DNA from: Oribacterium sinus | GTDB lineage: Bacteria; Bacillota; Clostridia; Lachnospirales; Lachnospiraceae | Length of the DNA stretch: 64,000 bases | NCBI RefSeq assembly: GCF_014202695.1 | Contig: NZ_JACHHH010000008.1 | Coordinates: 78,709-142,708 of the forward strand | Direction of reading: 5' to 3' | Shown: piece by piece, positions 25,762 through 33,867 of the stretch | Layout of the letters: each line of letters begins with the position of its first letter | How positions within the stretch are numbered: position 1 is the first letter of the stretch | Position numbers and translations under genes: made by a program | Notes under the pieces: generated by a model | The model's database searches: none | The model's input: the letters and a program-made list of their open reading frames with translations, nothing else | Told to the model about the DNA's origin: nothing

Positions 25762-26454
25762 ATGAGAATTAGAAAAATACAAGTTGCTGAGGCAATAGCA
25801 AATTACGGAAATAATGCATTCCAAAATAGATATTCTTGTAAAGGAAGAATTATTGAGTGTATGGATACAGTTACCTTTGTGTTCGACCGATGGATACTTT
25901 GTGAGTATTTTATTATGCCTAAAATAGAACTCAAGGAATTGGGATACTATAAAAAAGGAGATTTTGACGCAAAGCGTTTTACAAAACTTGATAATCCATA
26001 TTTTATGAAAGTATGCGAAGAAATTATGAAGGAATATAACCGTAAGTATGGGAAAATCAAATATGCTTGCTTTGGTGAATTTATAGATTCATGGAAGTTA
26101 GACCATTATCAATTAAAATTTTTAGATGGACATTTTAAATACTTTGCTATGACAAAAGAAGAAGCTCTTACTAATCTTGATAATTACATAGATTATCATA
26201 CTAAAAAGATTCCAGACAAAGAAAAAGATCCTGAATTATACGAATTTGCTTTTAACTATATTTCGTCATTCAAGAAGCTTCGTACCAAGTTAAAAAAAAT
26301 GACGGAGCATGATATTGGAACGTTGAAATTTCACTGCAACGGATTTGCTACATATATTGCTGAGATTAGGGATGAAAATATTGAACCAAACGATGTATCT
26401 GATTATCTTCTCTCGAATAATAAAGATGATGATAATTTTGTTCTTGAATGGTAG
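25762..26454 (+). CDS. Hypothetical ICE protein, 230 residues
   Basis: Soluble and lysine-rich, with no recognised motif. It starts MRIRKIQVAEAIANYGNNAF after AAGGAGG and lies between the initiator and the relaxase accessory gene. The conserved-looking aromatic segments (KLDHYQLKFLDGHFKYFAMT) suggest a folded domain. Position suggests a role in maintenance or DNA processing. Confidence 0.6.
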   Translation: MRIRKIQVAEAIANYGNNAFQNRYSCKGRIIECMDTVTFVFDRWILCEYFIMPKIELKELGYYKKGDFDAKRFTKLDNPYFMKVCEEIMKEYNRKYGKIKYACFGEFIDSWKLDHYQLKFLDGHFKYFAMTKEEALTNLDNYIDYHTKKIPDKEKDPELYEFAFNYISSFKKLRTKLKKMTEHDIGTLKFHCNGFATYIAEIRDENIEPNDVSDYLLSNNKDDDNFVLEW

Positions 26455-26457
26455 AAA

Positions 26458-26473
26458 TGGGAAGTACTTCCCA
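26458..26473. promoter_or_regulatory. parS-like palindrome, copy 3
   Basis: TGGGAAGTACTTCCCA between the 25762 gene and the relaxase accessory gene; the 22-bp extended palindrome (26455-26476) is identical to copy 2. This is the only intergenic copy. Confidence 0.65.
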
Positions 26474-26490
26474 TTTTTAAAAGGAGACCT

Positions 26491-26982
26491 ATGGGCAACA
26501 CAAGAAAAAACAAAGAAGATGTTGATGTTCATTTTAGGATGTCTAAAGAAAATTTAGCAATGTTAGATGCTTGTGCAGAAGCAGAAGGAATCAGTAGAGC
26601 TCAGTTTGTTCGTGACAATATTCTAAAACTAATACATGGAACGATATCACAATATGCCTTTGCAGAATTAGATGGCAGAATTCGTCAGACGGTTAAAGAA
26701 TTATTAGATGCAAATTTTCAAAGCGAAATAGATTTAAAGAAAAAAATATTATCTGAGTTGGAAAGAGCAAATCTTATGTCTTTGAAAAATTATATTCTTC
26801 AGAATCCCGGATTGGATCCAACAGAATATAAAGCTTATTTTTACCAGTCTAAAGGCGAAAGCCAGAAAATCAGCAAAGGACAATTACAAGTAGAAAGTCT
26901 GATTGAAAGAACAAGAATGGAGAACGATTTAAAAGCTTTAGACGATTGGAAGAAGGCTATTACAGAGGGAGAAGATGAATAA
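26491..26982 (+). CDS. Relaxase accessory (MobC-like) DNA-binding protein
   Basis: 163 residues with an N-terminal ribbon-helix-helix pattern (VDVHFRMSKENLAMLDACAEAEGISRAQFVRDNIL) and a long helical tail. It overlaps the relaxase start by 8 bp, so the two are translationally coupled. It probably binds oriT and loads the relaxase; the TGTAGCC repeats at 28515-28677 are candidate binding sites. AAAAGGAG precedes the ATG. Confidence 0.75.
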   Translation: MGNTRKNKEDVDVHFRMSKENLAMLDACAEAEGISRAQFVRDNILKLIHGTISQYAFAELDGRIRQTVKELLDANFQSEIDLKKKILSELERANLMSLKNYILQNPGLDPTEYKAYFYQSKGESQKISKGQLQVESLIERTRMENDLKALDDWKKAITEGEDE

Positions 26983-28510
26983 TATTGTTGTATCTAAAAT
27001 AAGGAGTGAATCTCCAAACAAAAGGAATACGGCAGTAAAAACTTATAACTACTTGTATTATATCGCAACCAGAGAAGGAGTTGATTTATCTCAACAATCT
27101 GAAAATGAAACATATTTACAATACATTCACGAACGCCCAAGAAGCCATGGGTTGTTTGGGAATATTGAAACCGATGATATTGATTCTGTTTTAAGCAATA
27201 TTAAGGAACGTTCAAAGAAGCAAGTTGTATTCAGAGGAATATTATCTCTTGATGAAAGGGATGCCAGAGATCTTGGGTTTCTTGATAAAGAAAATTGGAG
27301 AAAGTATCTTTCTCAAGCCCTTCCCTTAATAGGCGAAAAATTTGGAATACAGTCTGGAAATTTACAATGGGTAGCAGCTTTTCATAGAGAAAAAAATCAC
27401 CCTCATATCCATTTTATGATATGGGATCAGAATATAAATAATGTGCAAAATAGCTTTATATCTCAACCACAGCAACATTATTGCAGAGAATTATTCTCTA
27501 AGCTGTTTACGGAAGAAGAAAGAAAAAGCCTGGCTAACAAAAAATACTTATCTCGTGAAGAGCTGATTAATGACAGTAAAACCGAATTACAAATGTTAGT
27601 TGATGATATTACTTTTGAAGAAGATCGTCCCTTTATTAGTAAAATTGATAAGGAGTATAGGCAGAAGTTTAGTAGTGTTTTTTCAGAATTATTAGACTCT
27701 CTTCCAAGGGATAAATTGAATAAATTCCAATATTTATCACCTAGTAATAAAGAAAAAGTTCTTGCTGTTGTACAGGTTCTTTTGACGAATAAAGTCCTAA
27801 AAAGGGAATATGATGATTTTCTAAATTACCATTATAGGATTGCAAAGGACTATAGCCCAAGTAAAAAAGAAATCAAAGTTGCAGTTCTAAAAGCAAAAGA
27901 GGATATAGAAAAACGACTTTGCAACCTTGTACTTAGAGAAATTAGAGACATGGAAAGTATTACCCAAGAAGAATCTCCGGAGCCGGAAGACACTAGCCCG
28001 GTGGAACCTCAGGAGTCGAAAGGCACTAGCCCGGTGGAACCCCAGGAGTCGAAAGGCACTAGCCCGGTGGAACCCCAGGAGTCGAAAGGCACTAGCCCGG
28101 TGGAACCCCAGGAGCCGGAAGGCACTAGCCCGGTGGAACCCCAGGAGCCGGAAGGCACTAGCCCAGTGGATCTCCAGGAGCCGAAAGGCACTAGCCCTGT
28201 GGAACCCCAGGAGCCGAAAGGCACTAGCCCGGTGGAACTCCAGGAGCCGAAAGGCACTAGCCCTGTGGAACCCCAGGAGCCGAAAGGCACTAGCCCTGTG
28301 GAACCCCAGGAGCCTGGATACCATGCAAAACAAGAGGAGTCATATCATATGTATAGATTAGTCAATACATTTTTAGATGCTTTACTTTATGCCAATAATA
28401 CTAGATCTCCCTCTTCTGTTTATTCTTCAGGAAAAGACAAAGGCAATGTAAAAGCTCTTAGGGAGTGGAAAAGAGAACAAGGATTTTCTATGGAAAATAG
28501 CAATTATTAG
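26975..28510 (+). CDS. MobP-type relaxase with a proline-rich repeat segment
   Basis: 511 residues. The N-terminal relaxase domain has the metal-binding HPHIHFMIWD (three histidines at 142, 144, 146) after VAAFHREKN. This layout fits the MobP3-like group of Bacillota ICEs. It nicks oriT and stays covalently attached to the transferred strand. Residues 339-448 are ten tandem 11-residue repeats (consensus GTSPVEPQEPK), followed by a short C-terminal domain. The probable oriT lies just downstream (28511-28700). Confidence 0.85.
   Translation: MNNIVVSKIRSESPNKRNTAVKTYNYLYYIATREGVDLSQQSENETYLQYIHERPRSHGLFGNIETDDIDSVLSNIKERSKKQVVFRGILSLDERDARDLGFLDKENWRKYLSQALPLIGEKFGIQSGNLQWVAAFHREKNHPHIHFMIWDQNINNVQNSFISQPQQHYCRELFSKLFTEEERKSLANKKYLSREELINDSKTELQMLVDDITFEEDRPFISKIDKEYRQKFSSVFSELLDSLPRDKLNKFQYLSPSNKEKVLAVVQVLLTNKVLKREYDDFLNYHYRIAKDYSPSKKEIKVAVLKAKEDIEKRLCNLVLREIRDMESITQEESPEPEDTSPVEPQESKGTSPVEPQESKGTSPVEPQESKGTSPVEPQEPEGTSPVEPQEPEGTSPVDLQEPKGTSPVEPQEPKGTSPVELQEPKGTSPVEPQEPKGTSPVEPQEPGYHAKQEESYHMYRLVNTFLDALLYANNTRSPSSVYSSGKDKGNVKALREWKREQGFSMENSNY
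27989..28318 (+). repeat. Ten tandem 33-bp repeats within the relaxase gene
   Basis: Each unit encodes 11 residues of the type GTSPVEPQE(P/S)(K/E). Units are nearly identical at DNA level (GGCACTAGCCCGGTGGAACC) and GC-rich in an otherwise AT-rich gene, which indicates recent slippage expansion. Being in frame and without spacers, it is not a CRISPR array. Confidence 0.92.
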
Positions 28511-28700
28511 AAATTGTAGCCATATGAAAAATGGCTTGTATCAATGGTTTTATCTGCATTTTATATATTTTGTAGCCGTACAAAATGGAAAAAACAACAT
28601 TTGTAGCCACAAAAAATAATGCTCTAAAACCGCATAGGTACTGGCTTTGCCAGTACCAGTTTAGGCGATGCGTAGCCGTCCTATTCCTGCCTCAAGAAAA
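28511..28700 (+). other. Probable origin of transfer (oriT)
   Basis: Non-coding region directly after the relaxase gene. It has four GTAGCC repeats (28515, 28571, 28602 and 28672 areas), a perfect hairpin GGTACTGGC-TTT-GCCAGTACC at 28637-28657 nested in CGCAT/ATGCG, and then CCTATTCCTGCC at 28680-28691. The latter resembles the RP4/Ti nic consensus (YATCCTG|Y). The nick position is inferred from that likeness only. Confidence 0.6.
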
Positions 28701-28722
28701 TTGGTCGTTTTTTGCCAATTTT
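28697..28722 (+). terminator. Hairpin between oriT and ssb
   Basis: AAAATTGG / CCAATTTT stem with a T-rich loop, followed by TTATTG; possibly the terminator of the relaxase transcript. Confidence 0.4.
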
Positions 28723-28814
28723 ATTGTGGACTATCATTAGTTTTTTTTCGGCTCAAATGGGCTGGAAGATATATGTAAAATCCAAAGAAATTGGTGCAAT
28801 GAAAGGAGAACAAA

Positions 28815-29192
28815 ATGAACAAAGTAATTTTATCCGGAAGACTTGTAGCAGATCCTGAAACTAAATATTTCAGCAAAGACAATGGTGAGGAATCTGCTGT
28901 TAGCCGATACACATTGGCTGTCCAAAGGATCGGAAAAAATGAGGAGCATGATTCAGCCGATTTTGTTCGCTGTGTATGTTTTGGAGCAAGAGCATCTTTT
29001 TGCGAGAAATATTTAAATAAGGGAATGAAGATGCTTGTGTCCGGATATCTGCATACCGGGAGTTTTAAAGATAAAGATGGAAAAACTGTATATACCACAG
29101 ACGTTTATGTAGACGAGCAAGAATTTGCAGAAACAAAAAAGAAAGAAAACGAATCCAACTATGTTCCTGGAGAAGATCTTCCGTCCAATTAA
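28815..29192 (+). CDS. ssb: Single-stranded DNA-binding protein
   Basis: 125 residues, one OB fold: MNKVILSGRLVADPETKY start, TLAVQR near residue 35, FVRCVCFG near residue 54, YLNKGMKMLVSGYL near residue 74. It lacks the usual acidic DDDIPF tail, ending instead in a short acidic stretch. It protects transferred single-stranded DNA. AAAGGAG precedes the ATG. Confidence 0.92.
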   Translation: MNKVILSGRLVADPETKYFSKDNGEESAVSRYTLAVQRIGKNEEHDSADFVRCVCFGARASFCEKYLNKGMKMLVSGYLHTGSFKDKDGKTVYTTDVYVDEQEFAETKKKENESNYVPGEDLPSN

Positions 29193-29206
29193 CGAGGTAA
29201 TGATTT

Positions 29207-31231
29207 ATGCAAACTAAAGGAAAACTTCCAGCATTTTTGATATCCATTTTTCTTTCTGTGTTTTTGGCTATTTACCTTTCTTACTTAACGGATCAGGTTA
29301 TTCGTCTTTTTCTCCGGATTACGCATACAGATATTTTAAATTTACATTTCTCTGTAAATCCGCTGGACATCCCGCAATACGCAAAGAAATTTTACTCTGG
29401 AATGCTGGTATTTGGAATTTTGTATGAAACCATTATTCTTATTTGGCTTACTTACCAGTTTTTCTTCTATAAAGCCAAGTTATCTAATGTTTCAGAATAT
29501 AAGGTTACAGAGTATATCTCAATTCCAAGACCGGTGGGAAATGGACAACATGGTAAAGCATGGTTTGCAGACGAACAAGAGATTCGAGCTATAAGTAGCG
29601 ATTTGAATGTTAAGACGCAAAATGAAAAAATTCAGTCTGGAATTGTTTTAGATTATAAAAACGCCATTGTCCGGTACATGAAAAATTTTGCTCATTCAAT
29701 AACGATAGCTCTAACTGGAGCTGGTAAAACAAGAAGAGTTTTGCTTCCTTCAATTTGTTTACAGATTCTTGCCGGGGATAGCTATTTCGTTACAGATGTT
29801 AAAGGGGAAATATTTTACTTAACTAGTAAATATGCAGAGTCTCAAGACTACAAAATTGTAGTGATTGATTTCATTAATCCGGAAAAGTCGATGCAGTATA
29901 ATTTTTTACAACCAATTATAGATGCCCTTAAAGAAGGAAAGAAAAAGTGGGAAAAGCAAGTAAAAGAACTAGTTCAAGAAATTGAGGAAATAAAAAAGCA
30001 AGAAAATCCTTCTCCTGAAGACGTTAGTGCCCTGGTTGCTAAACGTAAAGATTTGGAAAATGACTATTCTTGGACGGATCAAGCCCAGGAGTATACCTGG
30101 GACTTGGTTTCAACGATGGTTGGAGAAGCAAAGGGGGAACCACTTTGGTACAATGGAGAAACGTCAACGCTTGCCTCGTCAATTCTTGCAGTATGTATGG
30201 AAGCTCCTGAACAATGCCAAAATTTATATAACGTATATTGTTTCCTGGCATACATGAGTAAGTATTATCAAGAACTAGGGAAAAATCTATTAAGTACATA
30301 TCTGGAAAGACTTCCAGACACTCATCCAGCAAAACTGATTTACATGCAAGCTGAAGTTGCAGAAGTGAGGACAAGATCTTCTTTCAATACTTCCGGGCTA
30401 GGAACCTTAAGGCTATTTTCATCCAATAAAATCGGGAAAATGAGCATGAAAACAGAATTCAACTTAGAAGATATTGGAAAACAGAAGACAGCGATATATT
30501 TTATTGTCCCGGATGAGAAAACAACCTATCATCCATTGGCTTCTCTTTTCATGGTTCAGCTTTATATAAAGCTTGTTGAAGAAGCCAGAAAGTGTGGTGG
30601 TAGCATGAAGCAAAAAGTTGTATTCGACTGTGATGAGATTGGAAATTGTCCCAGAATTCCTATTTTGCCGGCAATGCTTTCTGTAGGACGTGGACGAGGT
30701 ATATCTATAAATCTTGTTGTACAAGATTATCAACAACTACAGGCAAAATATAAAGATGATTTTGAAACGATTAAGAGCCAGTGTAAGTTAAAAATTTTTC
30801 TTCAATCTGACGGAAAGGAAACATTAAAGGATATATCAGAAAGACTTGGGGACTATACTACTGAAAATCCTAATGAGTCATCATCACGTTCAACGGAAAT
30901 TGGAAGTAAAGCAACTATATCCGGTGGTTCTGGACTTACCGGAAGGAGATTGCTATTACCTAGTGAATTAGCTCTATTTGAAAAACCGGATGCCCTAGTA
31001 ATGGTAACCGGACATCGTCCATTTGTTTCATATCTTCCGGATATTTCGGAGACTGATTTCAATAACTTACTTGGCTTGGGTGATGAGGAATTCACTAAAA
31101 AATTTATCCTGGACTATGAAAATAGCAGAAAAGAAAGAGATGATAAGCCATTAAAACAATGGGGGATTTGGATTAAAGAAAAAGAGCAAATGGAAGATAA
31201 GATTAAAAGTCTTATTGAACAAAACAATTAG
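29207..31231 (+). CDS. virD4: VirD4/TraG-type coupling protein
   Basis: 674 residues with two N-terminal membrane helices (about 8-25 and 62-85), Walker A TGAGKT at residues 170-175, a VTDVKGEIF segment near residue 197, and Walker B VVFDCDEIGNC near residue 471. It docks the relaxosome to the secretion channel and uses ATP to pump DNA. A charged insert (residues 245-290) follows the P-loop domain. Starts 15 bp after ssb. Confidence 0.9.
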   Translation: MQTKGKLPAFLISIFLSVFLAIYLSYLTDQVIRLFLRITHTDILNLHFSVNPLDIPQYAKKFYSGMLVFGILYETIILIWLTYQFFFYKAKLSNVSEYKVTEYISIPRPVGNGQHGKAWFADEQEIRAISSDLNVKTQNEKIQSGIVLDYKNAIVRYMKNFAHSITIALTGAGKTRRVLLPSICLQILAGDSYFVTDVKGEIFYLTSKYAESQDYKIVVIDFINPEKSMQYNFLQPIIDALKEGKKKWEKQVKELVQEIEEIKKQENPSPEDVSALVAKRKDLENDYSWTDQAQEYTWDLVSTMVGEAKGEPLWYNGETSTLASSILAVCMEAPEQCQNLYNVYCFLAYMSKYYQELGKNLLSTYLERLPDTHPAKLIYMQAEVAEVRTRSSFNTSGLGTLRLFSSNKIGKMSMKTEFNLEDIGKQKTAIYFIVPDEKTTYHPLASLFMVQLYIKLVEEARKCGGSMKQKVVFDCDEIGNCPRIPILPAMLSVGRGRGISINLVVQDYQQLQAKYKDDFETIKSQCKLKIFLQSDGKETLKDISERLGDYTTENPNESSSRSTEIGSKATISGGSGLTGRRLLLPSELALFEKPDALVMVTGHRPFVSYLPDISETDFNNLLGLGDEEFTKKFILDYENSRKERDDKPLKQWGIWIKEKEQMEDKIKSLIEQNN

Positions 31232-31245
31232 AAAAGGGGAATTAT

Positions 31246-31635
31246 ATGAAAACATTAATGGGTAGCTTTTATAACAATTTTGGATTCTTTCATGCTGTAT
31301 TACTTGATTCATCGGCTTCTTTCGAATCAAGCCTAAAATCATCTAAACTTTATACGGGGACTGTAGATATTTTAAAAGGATCTATGAACGTAATGCTCGT
31401 TCTCGTTATCTTGATTACTGTAATTGTGGCTCTGGTTCATGGAATTGGCTGGCTTACCGCAGATTCGCATGATAAACCTGCGAAGCGGAAAGCTGTTTTT
31501 ACAACAATAATTGTTGGAATTGTTGTTGCTTGTATTCCCACAATTATCTTAATCATTGCCAAGATATATGGAGCGAAGGGAACAGAGAATGTTCCAACCA
31601 ATGCTTTTTATCCTTTGATTATGTTTTTGAGGTAA
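31246..31635 (+). CDS. VirB2-like small membrane protein
   Basis: 129 residues: an N-terminal region, then two membrane helices (about 43-68 and 84-108) joined by a short basic loop (KPAKRKA), the layout of VirB2/TrbC pilin-like subunits. It lies between the coupling protein and the VirB6-like gene. Exact homology not certain. Confidence 0.65.
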   Translation: MKTLMGSFYNNFGFFHAVLLDSSASFESSLKSSKLYTGTVDILKGSMNVMLVLVILITVIVALVHGIGWLTADSHDKPAKRKAVFTTIIVGIVVACIPTIILIIAKIYGAKGTENVPTNAFYPLIMFLR

Positions 31636-31640
31636 TGCTT

Positions 31641-32519
31641 ATGGACTTTCTATTAAAAGCTCTTACAAAATTTACGGCTAACGTAACAATACAGTTCATC
31701 AATATTATAACCAGTTCACAATTATCCCAGTTTAAAAATGCCGTGTTTAACTTCGCACAAAATAAACTGGTTGTAGCTTCGCATAATACTATGCTTGCTG
31801 TATCTATAAGCCTGATTATTTTCTTTTCGGTAAAACAGATTTTTGATGTGTATATATTAGAAATGTCCGGGGATCCGGAAGCAAGTCCATTGAACGTTCT
31901 TGAAAGAGCAACTTATGCTACAGCAATTACTTCTTGTTCTACATGGCTTTTCTATAGCTTTTTGAATTTTACAGCATTGCTGGCCACACAACTTGTAGAA
32001 AAAGATCAGGAAGTAGATTTAAGCGAAGTAACCAGGACTTTAGAAAGCTCTTTGACAGCAATGACGTCCGGAAGCTTTTTAAGTAATCTCTTTTTCTTCA
32101 GCCTTGTTATTGGAATGTTAATCTTCTCTGTTATTGCAGTCATTAGGGCTGTAGAGCTTGCAATGATGTACATAGTATTGCCAATATTCTGTATTGAATT
32201 ATGCTTCACAAACCGGGAAAGATTGAAAGGACTCATTACAAATATTGTTGTGACAGGAGTCTACTATTCTATCCAGCTTCTATTATTTAAGGTCTATCTT
32301 ATTACGTTGGGGCTTACTATGGCTGGTTTAACTAATAATCCAGATTCACCGCTTGGACTAAGTGCATTTACCACATTGGGACTTTTAATCGCCGTTTTAA
32401 AATCTCCCAAATGGTTGGAAAAATTTGCTTATAATTCCGGTGTTGGCGATAGTGTTAAAAGAGGAGCTTCTGCAACGATCCAAGGACTTGGAAGAGTTGT
32501 ATTAGGAGGTGGAAAATGA
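31641..32519 (+). CDS. VirB6/TrbL-like polytopic channel protein
   Basis: About 292 residues with six hydrophobic helices. The reading frame is open upstream (to 31530) but overlaps the previous gene. The ATG at 31641 has TTTTGAGG eight bases upstream and begins MDFLLKALTKFTANV, so it is preferred; 31635 is an alternative ATG. It overlaps the next gene by 4 bp. Probably forms the inner-membrane part of the conjugation channel. Confidence 0.75.
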   Translation: MDFLLKALTKFTANVTIQFINIITSSQLSQFKNAVFNFAQNKLVVASHNTMLAVSISLIIFFSVKQIFDVYILEMSGDPEASPLNVLERATYATAITSCSTWLFYSFLNFTALLATQLVEKDQEVDLSEVTRTLESSLTAMTSGSFLSNLFFFSLVIGMLIFSVIAVIRAVELAMMYIVLPIFCIELCFTNRERLKGLITNIVVTGVYYSIQLLLFKVYLITLGLTMAGLTNNPDSPLGLSAFTTLGLLIAVLKSPKWLEKFAYNSGVGDSVKRGASATIQGLGRVVLGGGK

Positions 32520-32803
32520 TTGCTTTATCCGAGGAATCTACTGCAAACGTAGTATATGATTATTTAGAAGGCGGTCTTCATGCAACTACCTTAAATGGAT
32601 TTATTTCAGATTTCACGCAGTTATTTCTCTTACTTTTGGTTTTAGGAATTTCTCTTCGTTTGATTCAGGGAGGAATAAAAGCGATTAATGAGGACAGCGG
32701 TTTAATGAAATTTTTCAAAACAAGTAAAATAAAAGTCCTTGCTGTAATTATAGGTATATGCATAGAAAGCATTATCCTTTTAGTCAAGGGGGTGTATAAG
32801 TGA
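32516..32803 (+). CDS. Small two-helix membrane protein of the secretion cluster
   Basis: 95 residues, helices at about 29-48 and 73-90. ATGA overlap with the preceding gene and 1-bp overlap with the next indicate tight translational coupling. Role inside the channel unknown. Confidence 0.65.
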   Translation: MIALSEESTANVVYDYLEGGLHATTLNGFISDFTQLFLLLLVLGISLRLIQGGIKAINEDSGLMKFFKTSKIKVLAVIIGICIESIILLVKGVYK

Positions 32804-33123
32804 TGGATTCTAAAAAGCCATTATATATCCCGGTGAAAACACTTGATTCAGATGACCTGATAGAAGGAATAGGAATTTTGGAGATATCCATTTGCGGAGT
32901 GGCTCTTTTGATTATTTTAATTATTTCAGTTATCCTTGCAAGAATATTTACCAATAACTTAGTGGGAATAGGTTTTGCTGTCTTTTCAACAATTGCTACT
33001 GTAAGCACAATTAGAAGAGATAACTGTAATGAGAACTTAATTCAAAAGATCATGTTCATATTACGATTTCTAAAAAAGCAAAAAATTTATCTTTTCGATA
33101 GAAATGGAGAGGAAATTCTATGA
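32803..33123 (+). CDS. VirB3/PrgI-like membrane protein
   Basis: 106 residues with two adjacent membrane helices (about 26-45 and 50-64) and a C-terminal KKQKIYLFDRNGEEIL tail. It lies two genes before VirB4, as VirB3/PrgI-type subunits usually do. ATG at 32803 follows AAGGGGGTG. Overlaps the next gene by 4 bp. Confidence 0.65.
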   Translation: MDSKKPLYIPVKTLDSDDLIEGIGILEISICGVALLIILIISVILARIFTNNLVGIGFAVFSTIATVSTIRRDNCNENLIQKIMFILRFLKKQKIYLFDRNGEEIL

Positions 33124-33866
33124 ATAAATTAGTGGAGTACCTTCTACAAAATCCATTGTATATCTTACCTTTTATCTTACTTCCGCTTGGTATTTTATAT
33201 CTAACAATCAATGCAATCAAAAAGCCATTAAAAAAAGCTAATAATCCGGAAGTTGCTAAAGAGGTTGAAGAACTTTCAAAAGAAAGGCAAACGGCAAATT
33301 CTTTGGTCGAAGTTGCGGATATTGAAAATTGCTTTCTTTATCGGAAGGACGACTATATTCTAGGGTATCTGAGAATAGGAAGTATCAATCTGGAACTTTT
33401 AAGTGCAGAAGAGCTCCAGATTCTTACACAAAAGTTATCTATGTCTTTTGAAGGTGATAGAGATAATTTCGATTACTTTACCTTGCCCTCCCAAGTAAAT
33501 CTGGATCCAAATAAAGATTTCATTAAAGAAATTAGACAGGGGACAGATGATATAGGAAAGAGAAAAGGGCTTACTCTGATGATGCAAGAGATGACCAGGC
33601 TTTCTACTTCCGGGGAAAATTTTGAGCACCAGCATATAGTAAAGATTTGGAAAAAAATAGGTTCAAATATTAAAGATACTGAAAAAGACTTACGGAATCG
33701 CTTATCTGATTTCCGGGAAAGGTATCAAGCTGTCGGAATTCCTTGTGAGATTCTAAAGGATAAAGAAATTATCAAGCTTTGCAATCTTTTCGGAAACCCG
33801 TTGCAAGCACCATATACAGGAGAAGTGTCCAAGTTTGAAAGCTATCCCTTCATAAAGGAGAACTAG
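33120..33866 (+). CDS. Membrane-anchored conjugation protein preceding VirB4 (TrsD-like)
   Basis: 248 residues: one N-terminal helix (about 13-31), then a soluble domain (LVEVADIENCFLYRKDDYIL, FDYFTLPSQVNL) resembling the N-terminal accessory domain of VirB4-type proteins or TrsD of staphylococcal plasmids. It ends one base before virB4. The match to TrsD is from general layout and only moderately sure. Confidence 0.6.
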   Translation: MNKLVEYLLQNPLYILPFILLPLGILYLTINAIKKPLKKANNPEVAKEVEELSKERQTANSLVEVADIENCFLYRKDDYILGYLRIGSINLELLSAEELQILTQKLSMSFEGDRDNFDYFTLPSQVNLDPNKDFIKEIRQGTDDIGKRKGLTLMMQEMTRLSTSGENFEHQHIVKIWKKIGSNIKDTEKDLRNRLSDFRERYQAVGIPCEILKDKEIIKLCNLFGNPLQAPYTGEVSKFESYPFIKEN

Positions 33867-33867
33867 G

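Noticed and set aside
27989..28318. Regular 33-bp repeats that look like a CRISPR array
   Set aside because: They are directly adjacent with no spacers, keep one reading frame, and encode an 11-residue protein repeat in the relaxase.
27887..28361. Long ORFs on both strands across the relaxase repeats
   Set aside because: They arise from the in-frame GC-rich tandem repeat and have no ribosome binding site; shadows of the relaxase gene.
31530..31640. Upstream extension of the VirB6-like protein
   Set aside because: It overlaps the VirB2-like gene in another frame; ATG 31641 has a good ribosome binding site.
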